The notes beneath the pieces were generated by a model, which saw nothing but the letters and a program-made list of their open reading frames with translations, had not been told where the DNA came from and ran no database searches. Shown here piece after piece: positions 18,812 through 27,518 of a stretch of 64,000 nt of DNA. The position numbers and the translations under genes are program-made. Location of the stretch: contig CAINNX010000171.1 of NCBI GenBank assembly GCA_903851305.1, positions 17,176 to 81,175 of the forward strand, written 5' to 3'. Source of the DNA: an uncultured Hyphomicrobiales bacterium (lineage in GTDB: Bacteria > Pseudomonadota > Alphaproteobacteria > Rhizobiales > Beijerinckiaceae). How positions within the stretch are numbered: the first letter of the stretch is position 1; each line of letters begins with the position of its first letter.

Positions 18812-18968
18812 AAACCTCCTCCCCCTTGTGGGGAGGACGACTCGGGCGACAGCCCGAGCGAAGTGGGGGTCGTGAGACTGTCAGATCTGAAAATCGTGTC
18901 TGTCCGAATTATTTCATAAGCATTGCGCGACCCCCACCCCTAACCCCTCCCCACAAGGGGGAGGGGAA
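18812..18968. repeat. Composite inverted-repeat element (two ~50-bp arms) between osmC-like gene and dnaK
   Basis: cctcctcccccttgtggggagga...gtgggggtcg and, inverted, cgacccccacccctaacccctccccacaagggggagggg; inner hairpin ctcgggcgacagcccgag. Confidence 0.75.
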
Positions 18969-19052
18969 TGCGGCCTCCTTGCAATGACGGCCTCATGGCT
19001 TTGGTAGGGGCAACCTTCCTCCAAAAACCTCATTATTTTGCCCCATTCCCGT

Positions 19053-19081
19053 CTTGCACCGCTCGGGGGGCGTTCCCATAT
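19053..19081 (+). promoter_or_regulatory. Candidate RpoH (sigma-32) promoter upstream of dnaK
   Basis: CTTG-N18-CCCATAT, 144 nt upstream of the dnaK ATG. Confidence 0.4.
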
Positions 19082-19224
19082 CGGGCTCATCAGAACGGCC
19101 TCCCCGCTATTTCACGCGTCAATCAATATGGGGACCCGGACCGGACGGCTGGTTCAAGCGCCGCCCGGGCCAGATCGGATCGCTTCGGGGTCCGTGGGTT
19201 CCGCCACACAAAGGATGAGTTCAA

Positions 19225-21141
19225 ATGGCTAAAGTCATCGGTATCGATCTCGGCACCACCAATTCCTGCGTTGCCGTCATGGATGGCACCTCGCCAAAGG
19301 TGATCGAAAACGCTGAAGGTGCCCGCACCACCCCCTCCATCGTCGCCTTTACCGATGATGGCGAGCGCCTTGTCGGCCAGCCCGCCAAACGTCAGGGCGT
19401 GACCAATCCCGAGCGCACCTTCTTCGCGATCAAGCGCCTCATCGGCCGCACCTTTGAAGATCCGATGACACAAAAGGACATGTCGCTGGTTCCCTATCAG
19501 ATCGTGAAAGGCGGCAATGGCGATGCTTGGGTCAATGCCGACGGCAAGCAATATTCGCCATCGCAGATCTCGGCTTTCACGCTGCAGAAGATGAAGGAAA
19601 CCGCTGAGGCGTATCTCGGCCAGCAGGTCACGCAGGCCGTCATCACGGTGCCTGCCTATTTCAATGACGCCCAGCGTCAGGCAACCAAAGACGCTGGCAA
19701 GATTGCTGGCCTCGAAGTGCTGCGCATCATCAACGAGCCCACCGCTGCGGCACTCGCCTATGGCCTCGACAAAAAGGGCGCTGGCACGATTGCCGTCTAC
19801 GATCTGGGCGGCGGCACGTTCGACGTGTCGATCCTCGAAATCGGCGATGGCGTCTTTGAAGTGAAGTCAACCAATGGAGACACATTCCTGGGCGGCGAAG
19901 ATTTCGACATGCGCCTCGTGGAATATCTGGCCGCCGAGTTCAAGAAGGAACAGGGCATTGACCTGACCAAGGACAAGCTCGCCCTGCAGCGCCTGAAGGA
20001 AGCCGCTGAAAAGGCCAAGATTGAATTGTCGTCTGCCACGCAGACAGAAATCAACCTGCCCTACATCACCGCAGACGCATCCGGCCCCAAGCATCTCGCG
20101 CTGAAGCTGACGCGCGCGAAGTTTGAGGCACTGGTCGATGATCTCATCCAGAAGACCGTCGAGCCTTGCAAAAAGGCGCTGAAGGATGCGGGCCTCACAG
20201 CTGCTGAGATTGATGAAGTGGTTCTCGTCGGCGGCATGACCCGCATGCCGAAGGTGCAGGAAATTGTGAAGTCCTTCTTCGGCAAAGAGCCGCATAAGGG
20301 CGTCAACCCGGATGAAGTCGTGGCCATTGGTGCGGCTGTTCAGGCAGGCGTCTTGCAGGGCGATGTGAAGGACGTTCTGCTGCTCGATGTGACGCCGCTG
20401 TCGCTGGGCATTGAAACGCTGGGTGGCGTGTTCACACGCCTCATCGACCGCAACACGACCATCCCGACGAAGAAGAGCCAGGTCTTCTCAACTGCTGAAG
20501 ACAACCAGACGGCTGTGACGATTCGCGTCTTCCAGGGTGAGCGTGAAATGGCTGCTGACAACAAGATCCTTGGCCAGTTTGATCTGGTGGGTATCCCGTC
20601 AGCTCCGCGTGGCGTGCCGCAGGTTGAGGTGACCTTCGACATTGATGCCAACGGCATTGTGAATGTCACGGCAAAAGACAAGGCAACCAACAAGGAACAG
20701 CAGATCCGCATTCAGGCGTCTGGTGGTCTCTCGGATGCTGACATCGATAAGATGGTCAAGGATGCAGAGCTCAACGCCGCTGAAGACAAGCGCCGCCGCG
20801 AAATGGTGGACGCGAAGAATCAGGGCGAAGCGATGATCCATTCGGCTGAGAAGTCGCTCTCTGAACATGCTGACAAAGTGTCGGCCGCTGACAAGAGCGC
20901 GATCGAAACGGCTGTCGCCGGCCTCAAGAGCGCGCTTGAAGGCGATGACATTGAAACCATCAAGGCCAAGACTAATGATCTCGTGCAGGCTTCGATGAAA
21001 CTGGGCGAAGCCATGTACAAAGCCCAGCAGGGCGCAGAAGGTGCACCTGCTGAAGGCGCAGATCAGCATGATGCGCATAAGGACGACGTGATTGACGCAG
21101 ACTTCAAGGAAGTCGGCGGCGACGAGAAGAAGAAGTCGTAA
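19225..21141 (+). CDS. dnaK: Molecular chaperone DnaK
   Basis: [21 protein letters not shown]...[38 protein letters not shown]. Confidence 0.99.
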   Translation: MAKVIGIDLGTTNSCVAVMDGTSPKVIENAEGARTTPSIVAFTDDGERLVGQPAKRQGVTNPERTFFAIKRLIGRTFEDPMTQKDMSLVPYQIVKGGNGDAWVNADGKQYSPSQISAFTLQKMKETAEAYLGQQVTQAVITVPAYFNDAQRQATKDAGKIAGLEVLRIINEPTAAALAYGLDKKGAGTIAVYDLGGGTFDVSILEIGDGVFEVKSTNGDTFLGGEDFDMRLVEYLAAEFKKEQGIDLTKDKLALQRLKEAAEKAKIELSSATQTEINLPYITADASGPKHLALKLTRAKFEALVDDLIQKTVEPCKKALKDAGLTAAEIDEVVLVGGMTRMPKVQEIVKSFFGKEPHKGVNPDEVVAIGAAVQAGVLQGDVKDVLLLDVTPLSLGIETLGGVFTRLIDRNTTIPTKKSQVFSTAEDNQTAVTIRVFQGEREMAADNKILGQFDLVGIPSAPRGVPQVEVTFDIDANGIVNVTAKDKATNKEQQIRIQASGGLSDADIDKMVKDAELNAAEDKRRREMVDAKNQGEAMIHSAEKSLSEHADKVSAADKSAIETAVAGLKSALEGDDIETIKAKTNDLVQASMKLGEAMYKAQQGAEGAPAEGADQHDAHKDDVIDADFKEVGGDEKKKS

Positions 21142-21157
21142 ATCACAAGTTAAAAGC

Positions 21158-21182
21158 GGCGGGCGGGGATTTCCCGCCCGCC
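21158..21182 (+). other. GC-rich hairpin between dnaK and dnaJ
   Basis: ggcgggcggg-gattt-cccgcccgcc followed by actttctt. Confidence 0.55.
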
Positions 21183-21226
21183 ACTTTCTTGTCTGCACTC
21201 GAGGCTTGAGCGAAACGTGAAGACCC

Positions 21227-22360
21227 ATGGCCAAGGCTGACTTTTACGAAACACTTGGCGTGAGCCGCTCAGCCACCGATGCTGAATTGAAATCCGCATT
21301 CCGCAAGCTTGCCATGCAATTCCACCCCGATAAAAATCCGGGTGACGCCTCAGCCGAGCAGAAATTCAAAAACATCAACGAGGCTTATCAGTGCCTGTCC
21401 GACGGACAAAAGCGGGCAGCCTATGATCGCTTCGGCCATGCCGCCTTTGAAAACGGCGGCGGTGGACCAGGCGGTATGGGTGATGGATTTGCTTCATCCA
21501 TGTCAGATATTTTCGAAGACCTGTTCGGTGACATGGTCGGTGGCGGACGCCGTGGGCGCGCCAATGGTCGCGAACGCGGTTCAGACCTGCGCTATAATCT
21601 CGAAATCACGCTGGAAGACGCCTTCAAGGGCTCAACGGCGACGATCAAAGTCCCGAGCCTGATGAGTTGCGAAGCCTGCACAGGCACCGGCGCGAAAGCT
21701 GGCTCGAAGCCCAAGACCTGCGGCACCTGTGGTGGTGCAGGGCGCGTTCGTGCGCAGCAAGGTTTCTTCGCGATTGAACGCACCTGCCCGACCTGTCAGG
21801 GCCGCGGCGAGATGATCGAGAACCCCTGCGATTCCTGCCGTGGCGCGGGACGGGTCACCAAAGAGCGCTCGCTTTCCGTCAATATTCCAGCCGGTGTCGA
21901 AGATGGCACGCGCATTCGTCTGTCCGGTGAAGGGGAAGCTGGCCTGCGTGGTGGTCCGTCAGGTGATCTTTATATTTTCTTGGCGATGAAAGCCCATCCG
22001 TTCTTCCAGCGTGATGGCTCCGATCTGTTCTGTCGTGTGCCCATCTCCATGGTCCACGCAGCACTTGGTGGTGAATTCACCGTGCATACGGTTGATGGGT
22101 CAGAAGCCAAGGTGAAAATTCCTGAAGGCACGCAGTCAGGAAAACAATTCAAGCTGAAGGGCAAAGGCATGCCCATTCTACGCACGCGCGATTTTGGTGA
22201 TCTCTATATCCAAGCTAATGTCGAGACACCGCAGAATCTCACCAAGCGCCAGCGCGAATTGCTGGCTGAGTTTGAAACGGAATCGTCCAACAAGACGCAT
22301 CCGGAATCATCAGGGTTTTTTACACGTATGAAGGACTTTCTGACCGGCGCCCAAAGCTGA
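21227..22360 (+). CDS. dnaJ: Chaperone DnaJ
   Basis: J domain with HPDKNPGD, four CxxCxGxG-type zinc repeats. Confidence 0.98.
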   Translation: MAKADFYETLGVSRSATDAELKSAFRKLAMQFHPDKNPGDASAEQKFKNINEAYQCLSDGQKRAAYDRFGHAAFENGGGGPGGMGDGFASSMSDIFEDLFGDMVGGGRRGRANGRERGSDLRYNLEITLEDAFKGSTATIKVPSLMSCEACTGTGAKAGSKPKTCGTCGGAGRVRAQQGFFAIERTCPTCQGRGEMIENPCDSCRGAGRVTKERSLSVNIPAGVEDGTRIRLSGEGEAGLRGGPSGDLYIFLAMKAHPFFQRDGSDLFCRVPISMVHAALGGEFTVHTVDGSEAKVKIPEGTQSGKQFKLKGKGMPILRTRDFGDLYIQANVETPQNLTKRQRELLAEFETESSNKTHPESSGFFTRMKDFLTGAQS

Positions 22361-22433
22361 AGCGTCTAACCTTGGTGCTGACCTGCCCCTTTATCGACGT
22401 TGGCTATCGTGTTCTTCATGAGTATTTGACCTG

Positions 22434-23234
22434 TTGGTCAGACGGAGTGGTATCTTGCGTCCAAACTTGAATAGAGCCGAGACCAAAGGCACCAGTCGGA
22501 CAAAAGCACCGCGACGGAAAACGGTTTTTCAAACAAGCCTTACCGAACAAGCGCGTTTCATGCGCGCTTGGTTTGATAATCCTGCCACAACAGGTGCTGT
22601 CTCACCCTCAGGCCGGTTTTTGGCGCGCAGTATGGCAGCCCATGTTGACCCACAAGATGAGGGCTTGGTCGTCGAGCTCGGGCCTGGCACTGGCCCCGTG
22701 ACGCAGGCACTGATTGCTCGCGGCATTGCTGAAGACCGCCTAGTACTGGTGGAATCAGATTCCGACTTCTGTAGATTGCTCGAGCGGCGTTTTCCGCTCG
22801 CCAAAATTATCCAGGGCGATGCGCTGGATCTCACGCGCACGCTTGGTGACAAAATCAACGGGCCGATTGCGGCCATCGTCTCAAGCCTGCCTTTGCTGAA
22901 TTTGCCTGATGCCCAGCGGCTGACTTTGCTGGGTGATGCTTTTAAGCTGATGCAGGGCCAAGGACGCTTCGTGCAATTCACCTATGGGCTCACCTCGCCC
23001 ATGCCCAAGCACTCCAAAGAGGACGAGGCCGTTGGCTTCTCGTCGCAAGTCTCGGCACCCGTGTGGCTCAACCTGCCGCCGGCGCGTGTCTGGGTTTATC
23101 GTCCGCAGCTTGTGGCCCCGTGCCTTGAGCGACCCAAAGGCCAAGCCAAAGGTGGCGCTTTGATTGCCAGAATGGTGAGGGAAATGCGCCTGCGCCAGGC
23201 CCGTGCCCGCGCTTCACGCATAATCGGTGGCTGA
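22434..23234 (+). CDS. Class I SAM-dependent methyltransferase, PmtA/rRNA-dimethylase-like (TTG start uncertain)
   Basis: RAWFDNPATTGAVSPSGRFLARSMA...VVELGPGTGPVTQALIARG...IVSSLPLLNL resembles phospholipid N-methyltransferases. Confidence 0.7.
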   Translation: MVRRSGILRPNLNRAETKGTSRTKAPRRKTVFQTSLTEQARFMRAWFDNPATTGAVSPSGRFLARSMAAHVDPQDEGLVVELGPGTGPVTQALIARGIAEDRLVLVESDSDFCRLLERRFPLAKIIQGDALDLTRTLGDKINGPIAAIVSSLPLLNLPDAQRLTLLGDAFKLMQGQGRFVQFTYGLTSPMPKHSKEDEAVGFSSQVSAPVWLNLPPARVWVYRPQLVAPCLERPKGQAKGGALIARMVREMRLRQARARASRIIGG

Positions 23235-23309
23235 TAAGCCCGTCCCGCCTCTCGACAGGCCACGCCCTTGCGGTGCATCAGAGAGGCAATGCAACGGGAC
23301 CTCCAGACC

Positions 23310-24014
23310 ATGGCCGATACGATCTCTCCCCGCGACCGCCTCATCGTCGCACTCGACCTCGCCAATACAAAAGCTGCTGAAGCCATGGTGGCAGAACTTG
23401 GCGATGCTGTGAGCTTTTACAAAATCGGGCTGGAGCTGACCTATGGCGGCGGTCTCGGGCTTGCCCACGACCTTATCAAGAGCGGCAAGCAGATCTTTCT
23501 GGATCTGAAATTCCACGACATCCCCAATACAGTGGCGCGCGCCACCGAGCAGGTTGCAGAGATGGGCGCGACCTTTCTCACCGTCCATGCTTTTCCCCAG
23601 ACGATGAAGGCCGCCGTCGGCGCGCTTGGCGTCTCACCGATGAAGATCCTGGCTGTGACAGTCATGACCTCCTACGACGATGATGATCTGCGCGAAGCCG
23701 GCTATGCCCTGCGCGTGCCCGAGCTGGTGGGACGGCGCGCCCAGCAAGCCAAGGCGGCCGGTATCCACGGGCTGATCCTCTCGGCTGAAGAGGTGAAGGC
23801 CATGCGCGGGATCGTTGGCCCCGACATGCTGCTGGTGACACCGGGCATCCGCCCGGCAGGTGCTGCCATAGGCGACCAGAAGCGCGTCATGACGCCCGCA
23901 GAGGCCATCAGAGGGGGCGCTGACCACCTCGTCGTTGGCCGCCCAGTCACACAGGCCCCCGACCCCAAGGCCGCCGCTGAAGCCATCGTCGCGGAGATTG
24001 CTGGCGCCTGTTAA
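23310..24014 (+). CDS. pyrF: Orotidine-5'-phosphate decarboxylase
   Basis: [58 protein letters not shown]. Confidence 0.96.
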   Translation: MADTISPRDRLIVALDLANTKAAEAMVAELGDAVSFYKIGLELTYGGGLGLAHDLIKSGKQIFLDLKFHDIPNTVARATEQVAEMGATFLTVHAFPQTMKAAVGALGVSPMKILAVTVMTSYDDDDLREAGYALRVPELVGRRAQQAKAAGIHGLILSAEEVKAMRGIVGPDMLLVTPGIRPAGAAIGDQKRVMTPAEAIRGGADHLVVGRPVTQAPDPKAAAEAIVAEIAGAC

Positions 24015-24029
24015 GATGACGTATTTTTT

Positions 24030-24058
24030 GTTATACATTTTATATTTATCGTTATACA
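24030..24058. repeat. Direct repeats GTTATACA, 21-bp period, before the BrnA-like gene
   Basis: GTTATACA at 24030-24037 and 24051-24058 in an AT-rich promoter region. Confidence 0.45.
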
Positions 24059-24089
24059 GAAATTATTAAGGTCTGCTTGCGGCGCGCGC

Positions 24090-24395
24090 ATGAAGATGAG
24101 GTTGCTCGCTATGTCAAAAAAGCAAACTGACAACTTCTATCCAAAGGGGCCGGTCACCGACCCGGAGAACCCAGAATGGACCGATGAGGACGTTAAAAAC
24201 GCCCTCCCTTGGGAAGCCCTGTCCGATCTCGAAAAATCCGTGTTCAAGCGCCCGCGCGGGCGCCCGGTGCTGGAGTCACCCAAAAAGCTCGTCTCATTAA
24301 GGCTGGATGCTGATGTCTGGGAGGCGCTGGAAGCCTCTGGCCCCGGCTGGCGGGCGCGCGCCAATGCCATTTTGAAGGCGGCCCTGAAGGCATAA
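24090..24395 (+). CDS. BrnA-like antitoxin family protein (possible start 24111)
   Basis: DPENPEWTDEDVKNALPWEALS...RPVLESPKKLVSLRLDADVWEALEASGPGWRARANAILKAAL; BrnA-type DNA-binding C-terminus. Confidence 0.72.
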   Translation: MKMRLLAMSKKQTDNFYPKGPVTDPENPEWTDEDVKNALPWEALSDLEKSVFKRPRGRPVLESPKKLVSLRLDADVWEALEASGPGWRARANAILKAALKA

Positions 24396-24400
24396 AAAAA

Positions 24401-24425
24401 CGCCGGGCGTACATCCGGCCCGGCG
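24401..24425. terminator. Hairpin after the BrnA-like gene, A-run on its 5' side
   Basis: aaaaaaa-CGCCGGGC-gtacatccg-GCCCGGCG; U-tract would form only for minus-strand transcription. Confidence 0.5.
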
Positions 24426-24586
24426 CTCAATCGCAAGGATTGGGGGACAATCTCTCAGCGACTTGAGGAAAACTTAGACTACGATTGTGACGTAACAATG
24501 ACCGCGGCGCTTTGTCTTTGCGCCCGCGGCCTGTGAAGGCTATAGAGCCGAAACATCTTTTTTCTCCAGTCCTCAGGGAGGTTTTC

Positions 24587-25402
24587 ATGAGCGGAATGCG
24601 GCTCGTCGTGGCAGGTGCTGCCGGACGCATGGGGCGCATGCTCGTGCAAGCCATCCATGAAACGGAAGGCGCCACACTGGCCGGCGCGCTGGAGCGTACG
24701 GGCTCCCCTTCACTGGGTCAGGATGCAGGTCTGCTGGCAGGCATCGGCGCCAATGGCGTGATCATTTCTGACAAGGCGCTGGAAGTCTTGGCGCAGGCCG
24801 ATGGCCTGATCGATTTTACGTCCCCTGCCGCGACGATTGCTTATGCGGGCCTCGCCGCACAGGCGCGCATTGTTCATGTGATCGGCACAACCGGCCTTGC
24901 TGCCGACGATATTGAAAAGATTGATGCAGCCGCGCGCCATGCCGTTGTCGTGCGCTCGGGCAATATGAGCCTTGGTGTCAATCTGCTCGCGGGCCTCGTC
25001 AAAAAAGTCGCGCAGACGCTGGGCGAAGATTTCGACATTGAGATCGTGGAAATGCATCATCGCATGAAAGTCGATGCGCCGTCTGGCACAGCGCTTCTGC
25101 TGGGTGAAGCCGCAGCCAAGGGTCGCGACATTGATCTGGCCGCGCGCTCCGTTCGCGCACGTGATGGACATACGGGCGCACGCCACGCAGGCGACATCGG
25201 CTTTGCCACATTGCGCGGCGGCACAGTGGTCGGCGACCACCAAGTGATTTTTGCCGGCACTGGCGAGCGGATTGAACTCGCCCACCGTGCAGAAGATCGC
25301 GGCATCTTTGCGCGCGGCGCTTTGAAAGCGGCTCTCTGGGGACATGGACGCAAACCTGGCCATTACAATATGGCTGACGTGCTTGGCCTGAAAGACATCT
25401 GA
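24587..25402 (+). CDS. dapB: 4-hydroxy-tetrahydrodipicolinate reductase
   Basis: [46 protein letters not shown]. Confidence 0.96.
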   Translation: MSGMRLVVAGAAGRMGRMLVQAIHETEGATLAGALERTGSPSLGQDAGLLAGIGANGVIISDKALEVLAQADGLIDFTSPAATIAYAGLAAQARIVHVIGTTGLAADDIEKIDAAARHAVVVRSGNMSLGVNLLAGLVKKVAQTLGEDFDIEIVEMHHRMKVDAPSGTALLLGEAAAKGRDIDLAARSVRARDGHTGARHAGDIGFATLRGGTVVGDHQVIFAGTGERIELAHRAEDRGIFARGALKAALWGHGRKPGHYNMADVLGLKDI

Positions 25403-25430
25403 AACACACAACCCTGAAACAGGAGCGATT

Positions 25431-26054
25431 ATGGAACGCACTCTTGTGCTCGTGCGCCACGGCCAGAGCGACTGGAATTTGAAAAACCTTTTCACCGGCT
25501 GGAAAAATCCGGACCTCACGCCTGTGGGCATTGAGGAAGCGAAAAAAGCTGGCCAGGAAATCGGCAAGCTCGGAATCAAATTCGACAAGGCTTTCACATC
25601 CGGCCTGACACGTGCGCAAGACACCTGCGATCTCGTGCTGAAAGAACTCGGCCAATCCTCTTTGGCTGTGGTGAAAGACATTCAGCTGAATGAACGCGAC
25701 TATGGTGATCTGTCTGGCCTCAACAAGGCGGAAGCTGCGCAGAAGTGGGGCGAGGAGCAGGTCATGATCTGGCGCCGCTCTTACGATACACCCCCGCCCG
25801 GTGGTGAATCACTGAAGGACACGCTCGCCCGCGTGCTACCCTATTATTGCCAGAACATTCTTCCCTGCGTGCTGCGCGGCGAAAAGACCATTGTTGTCGC
25901 GCATGGCAATTCGCTGCGCGCACTCTTGATGGTGCTGGAGCGCGCCACGCCTGAAACAATCACAGGCATTGAGCTCGAAACCGGCGTGCCAGTTGTCTAC
26001 AAGCTGAATGCAGATTCCACCGTGGCTGAGAAGAAGGTTCTCCATCACGCATAA
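25431..26054 (+). CDS. gpmA: 2,3-bisphosphoglycerate-dependent phosphoglycerate mutase
   Basis: [29 protein letters not shown]...[14 protein letters not shown]...[11 protein letters not shown]. Confidence 0.96.
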   Translation: MERTLVLVRHGQSDWNLKNLFTGWKNPDLTPVGIEEAKKAGQEIGKLGIKFDKAFTSGLTRAQDTCDLVLKELGQSSLAVVKDIQLNERDYGDLSGLNKAEAAQKWGEEQVMIWRRSYDTPPPGGESLKDTLARVLPYYCQNILPCVLRGEKTIVVAHGNSLRALLMVLERATPETITGIELETGVPVVYKLNADSTVAEKKVLHHA

Positions 26055-26064
26055 TCTGCGCTGC

Positions 26065-26150
26065 TATTGCGAGCGTATGCGAAGCAATTCAGAACGGCCA
26101 CCCGTGTTGCCTATGGATTGCTTCGTCGCTCTCGCTTCTCGCAATGACGG
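26065..26150. repeat. REP-like repeat, copy c: two inverted units
   Basis: tattgcgagcgtatgcgaagcaattc ... tatggattgcttcgtcgctctcgcttctcgcaatgacgg; contains the first possible alkB ATG (26144). Confidence 0.7.
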
Positions 26151-26773
26151 ATTTAAACATGCTTGAGATTGTTCCTGGCCTCCTCCACGCGCCCGGCTAT
26201 CTCACGCGTGAAGAGCAGGAAGAGCTTGTCGCAGATTTGCGGGAGGCTGTGCGCGCAGCTCCCCTCTTCACCCCGCGCATGCCGCGCACGGGCAAAGAAT
26301 TTACGGTGCGCATGACCAATTGCGGGCCGCTGGGCTGGGTCTCAGACCGCGAGCGCGGCTACCGCTATCAGGCGACACATCCAGACACAGGCGCGCCATG
26401 GGCGCCGATCCCGCGCCTCGCGCTGCGCGCATGGGATGATCTCTCACCCTACAAACATCCCCCCGAAGCCTGTCTCGTCAATTTCTATGATGGCTCGGCC
26501 CGCATGGGCCTGCATCAGGATCGGGATGAAGAGGATTTCGATGCGCCCGTCGTGTCGCTGTCGCTGGGCGATTCTTGTGTCTTCCGCATTGGCGGCACCG
26601 AGCGCAAAGGATCGACGAAAAGTTTCAAACTGCATTCGGGTGATGCGATGATGCTGTCAGGCCCCGCGCGCCTCGCTTTTCATGGCGTCGATCGCATTAT
26701 GAGTGGCTCATCGACTTTGCTGCCGCAAGGCGGGCGGCTCAACCTGACGCTGCGCCGCGTGACAAAGGCTTAA
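26144..26773 (+). CDS. alkB: Alpha-ketoglutarate-dependent dioxygenase AlkB (start 26144 or 26159)
   Basis: NFYDGSARMGLHQDRDEEDFDAPVVSLSLGDSCVFRIGG...MMLSGPARLAFHGVDRI...RLNLTLRRV. Confidence 0.93.
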   Translation: MTDLNMLEIVPGLLHAPGYLTREEQEELVADLREAVRAAPLFTPRMPRTGKEFTVRMTNCGPLGWVSDRERGYRYQATHPDTGAPWAPIPRLALRAWDDLSPYKHPPEACLVNFYDGSARMGLHQDRDEEDFDAPVVSLSLGDSCVFRIGGTERKGSTKSFKLHSGDAMMLSGPARLAFHGVDRIMSGSSTLLPQGGRLNLTLRRVTKA

Positions 26774-26831
26774 GGCAATCCAACGGCCCCACAAGGCGCC
26801 TCTGGATTGCTTCGCTTCGCTCGCAACGACG
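26774..26831. repeat. REP-like repeat, copy d
   Basis: ggcaatccaacggccccacaaggcgcctctggattgcttcgcttcgctcgcaacgacg filling the whole gap between alkB and grpE stops. Confidence 0.65.
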
Positions 26832-26832
26832 A

Positions 26833-27438
26833 TCAGTTGACGGTCTCAGCCTTCGGGCCACCACGCGCCACGCCCACTTTGGCGGGACGCAGACAACGGT
26901 CGCCGATGGAGAAACCATCTTCCATCACCTGAACCACGGTGCCGGCGGGCACGCTGGGGTCGGGCACTTCGAACAAGGCTTCGTGCATGTTGGGGTCAAA
27001 CTTTTCACCCTTCGGCTCAAGCTTCTTGACGCCGACACGCGCCAGACGTGACAGAAAATCGCGTTCGGTCAGCTCAATGCCTTCGACAAAAGATTGCAGA
27101 GCAGCGCTGGCGCCCTCTTTCTCTTCTGCCGGAACGCTCTCCACCGCACGACGCAGATTATCGGCGAAGGTCAGCATGTCGCGGGCAAATGACGTGACGC
27201 CATAGAGCTTGGCATCAGCCACTTCGCGCTCGGTGCGGCGGCGCAGATTTTCCATCTCGGCCAGAGTGCGCAGCACCTTGTCCTTTAGGGCATTATTTTC
27301 CTGCACAAGATTTTCAATCTCGGTGAAGGGCTCGGGCTCGCCGATGGGCGATTGGGGCGAAGCCTCCGCATTGAGCGAGCTCTCGTGCCCCTGCTCAGCG
27401 TGGATCGGGTCATGGTCTGGCGTGTTTTGTTCGGTCAT
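26833..27438 (-). CDS. grpE: Nucleotide exchange factor GrpE
   Basis: [41 protein letters not shown]...[28 protein letters not shown]. Confidence 0.96.
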   Translation of the reverse strand: MTEQNTPDHDPIHAEQGHESSLNAEASPQSPIGEPEPFTEIENLVQENNALKDKVLRTLAEMENLRRRTEREVADAKLYGVTSFARDMLTFADNLRRAVESVPAEEKEGASAALQSFVEGIELTERDFLSRLARVGVKKLEPKGEKFDPNMHEALFEVPDPSVPAGTVVQVMEDGFSIGDRCLRPAKVGVARGGPKAETVN

Positions 27439-27518
27439 TTCAAAACTTCAGGTCAAATGGAGGGTCAGGCCCCATATCAGGGTGCCGGTGCGAAAATTCA
27501 AGGCCGAAACATCAAGGC

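Noticed and set aside
24710-25681. 323-aa minus-strand ORF antisense to dapB/gpmA
   Set aside because: Spans two well-supported plus-strand genes and has no recognisable family.
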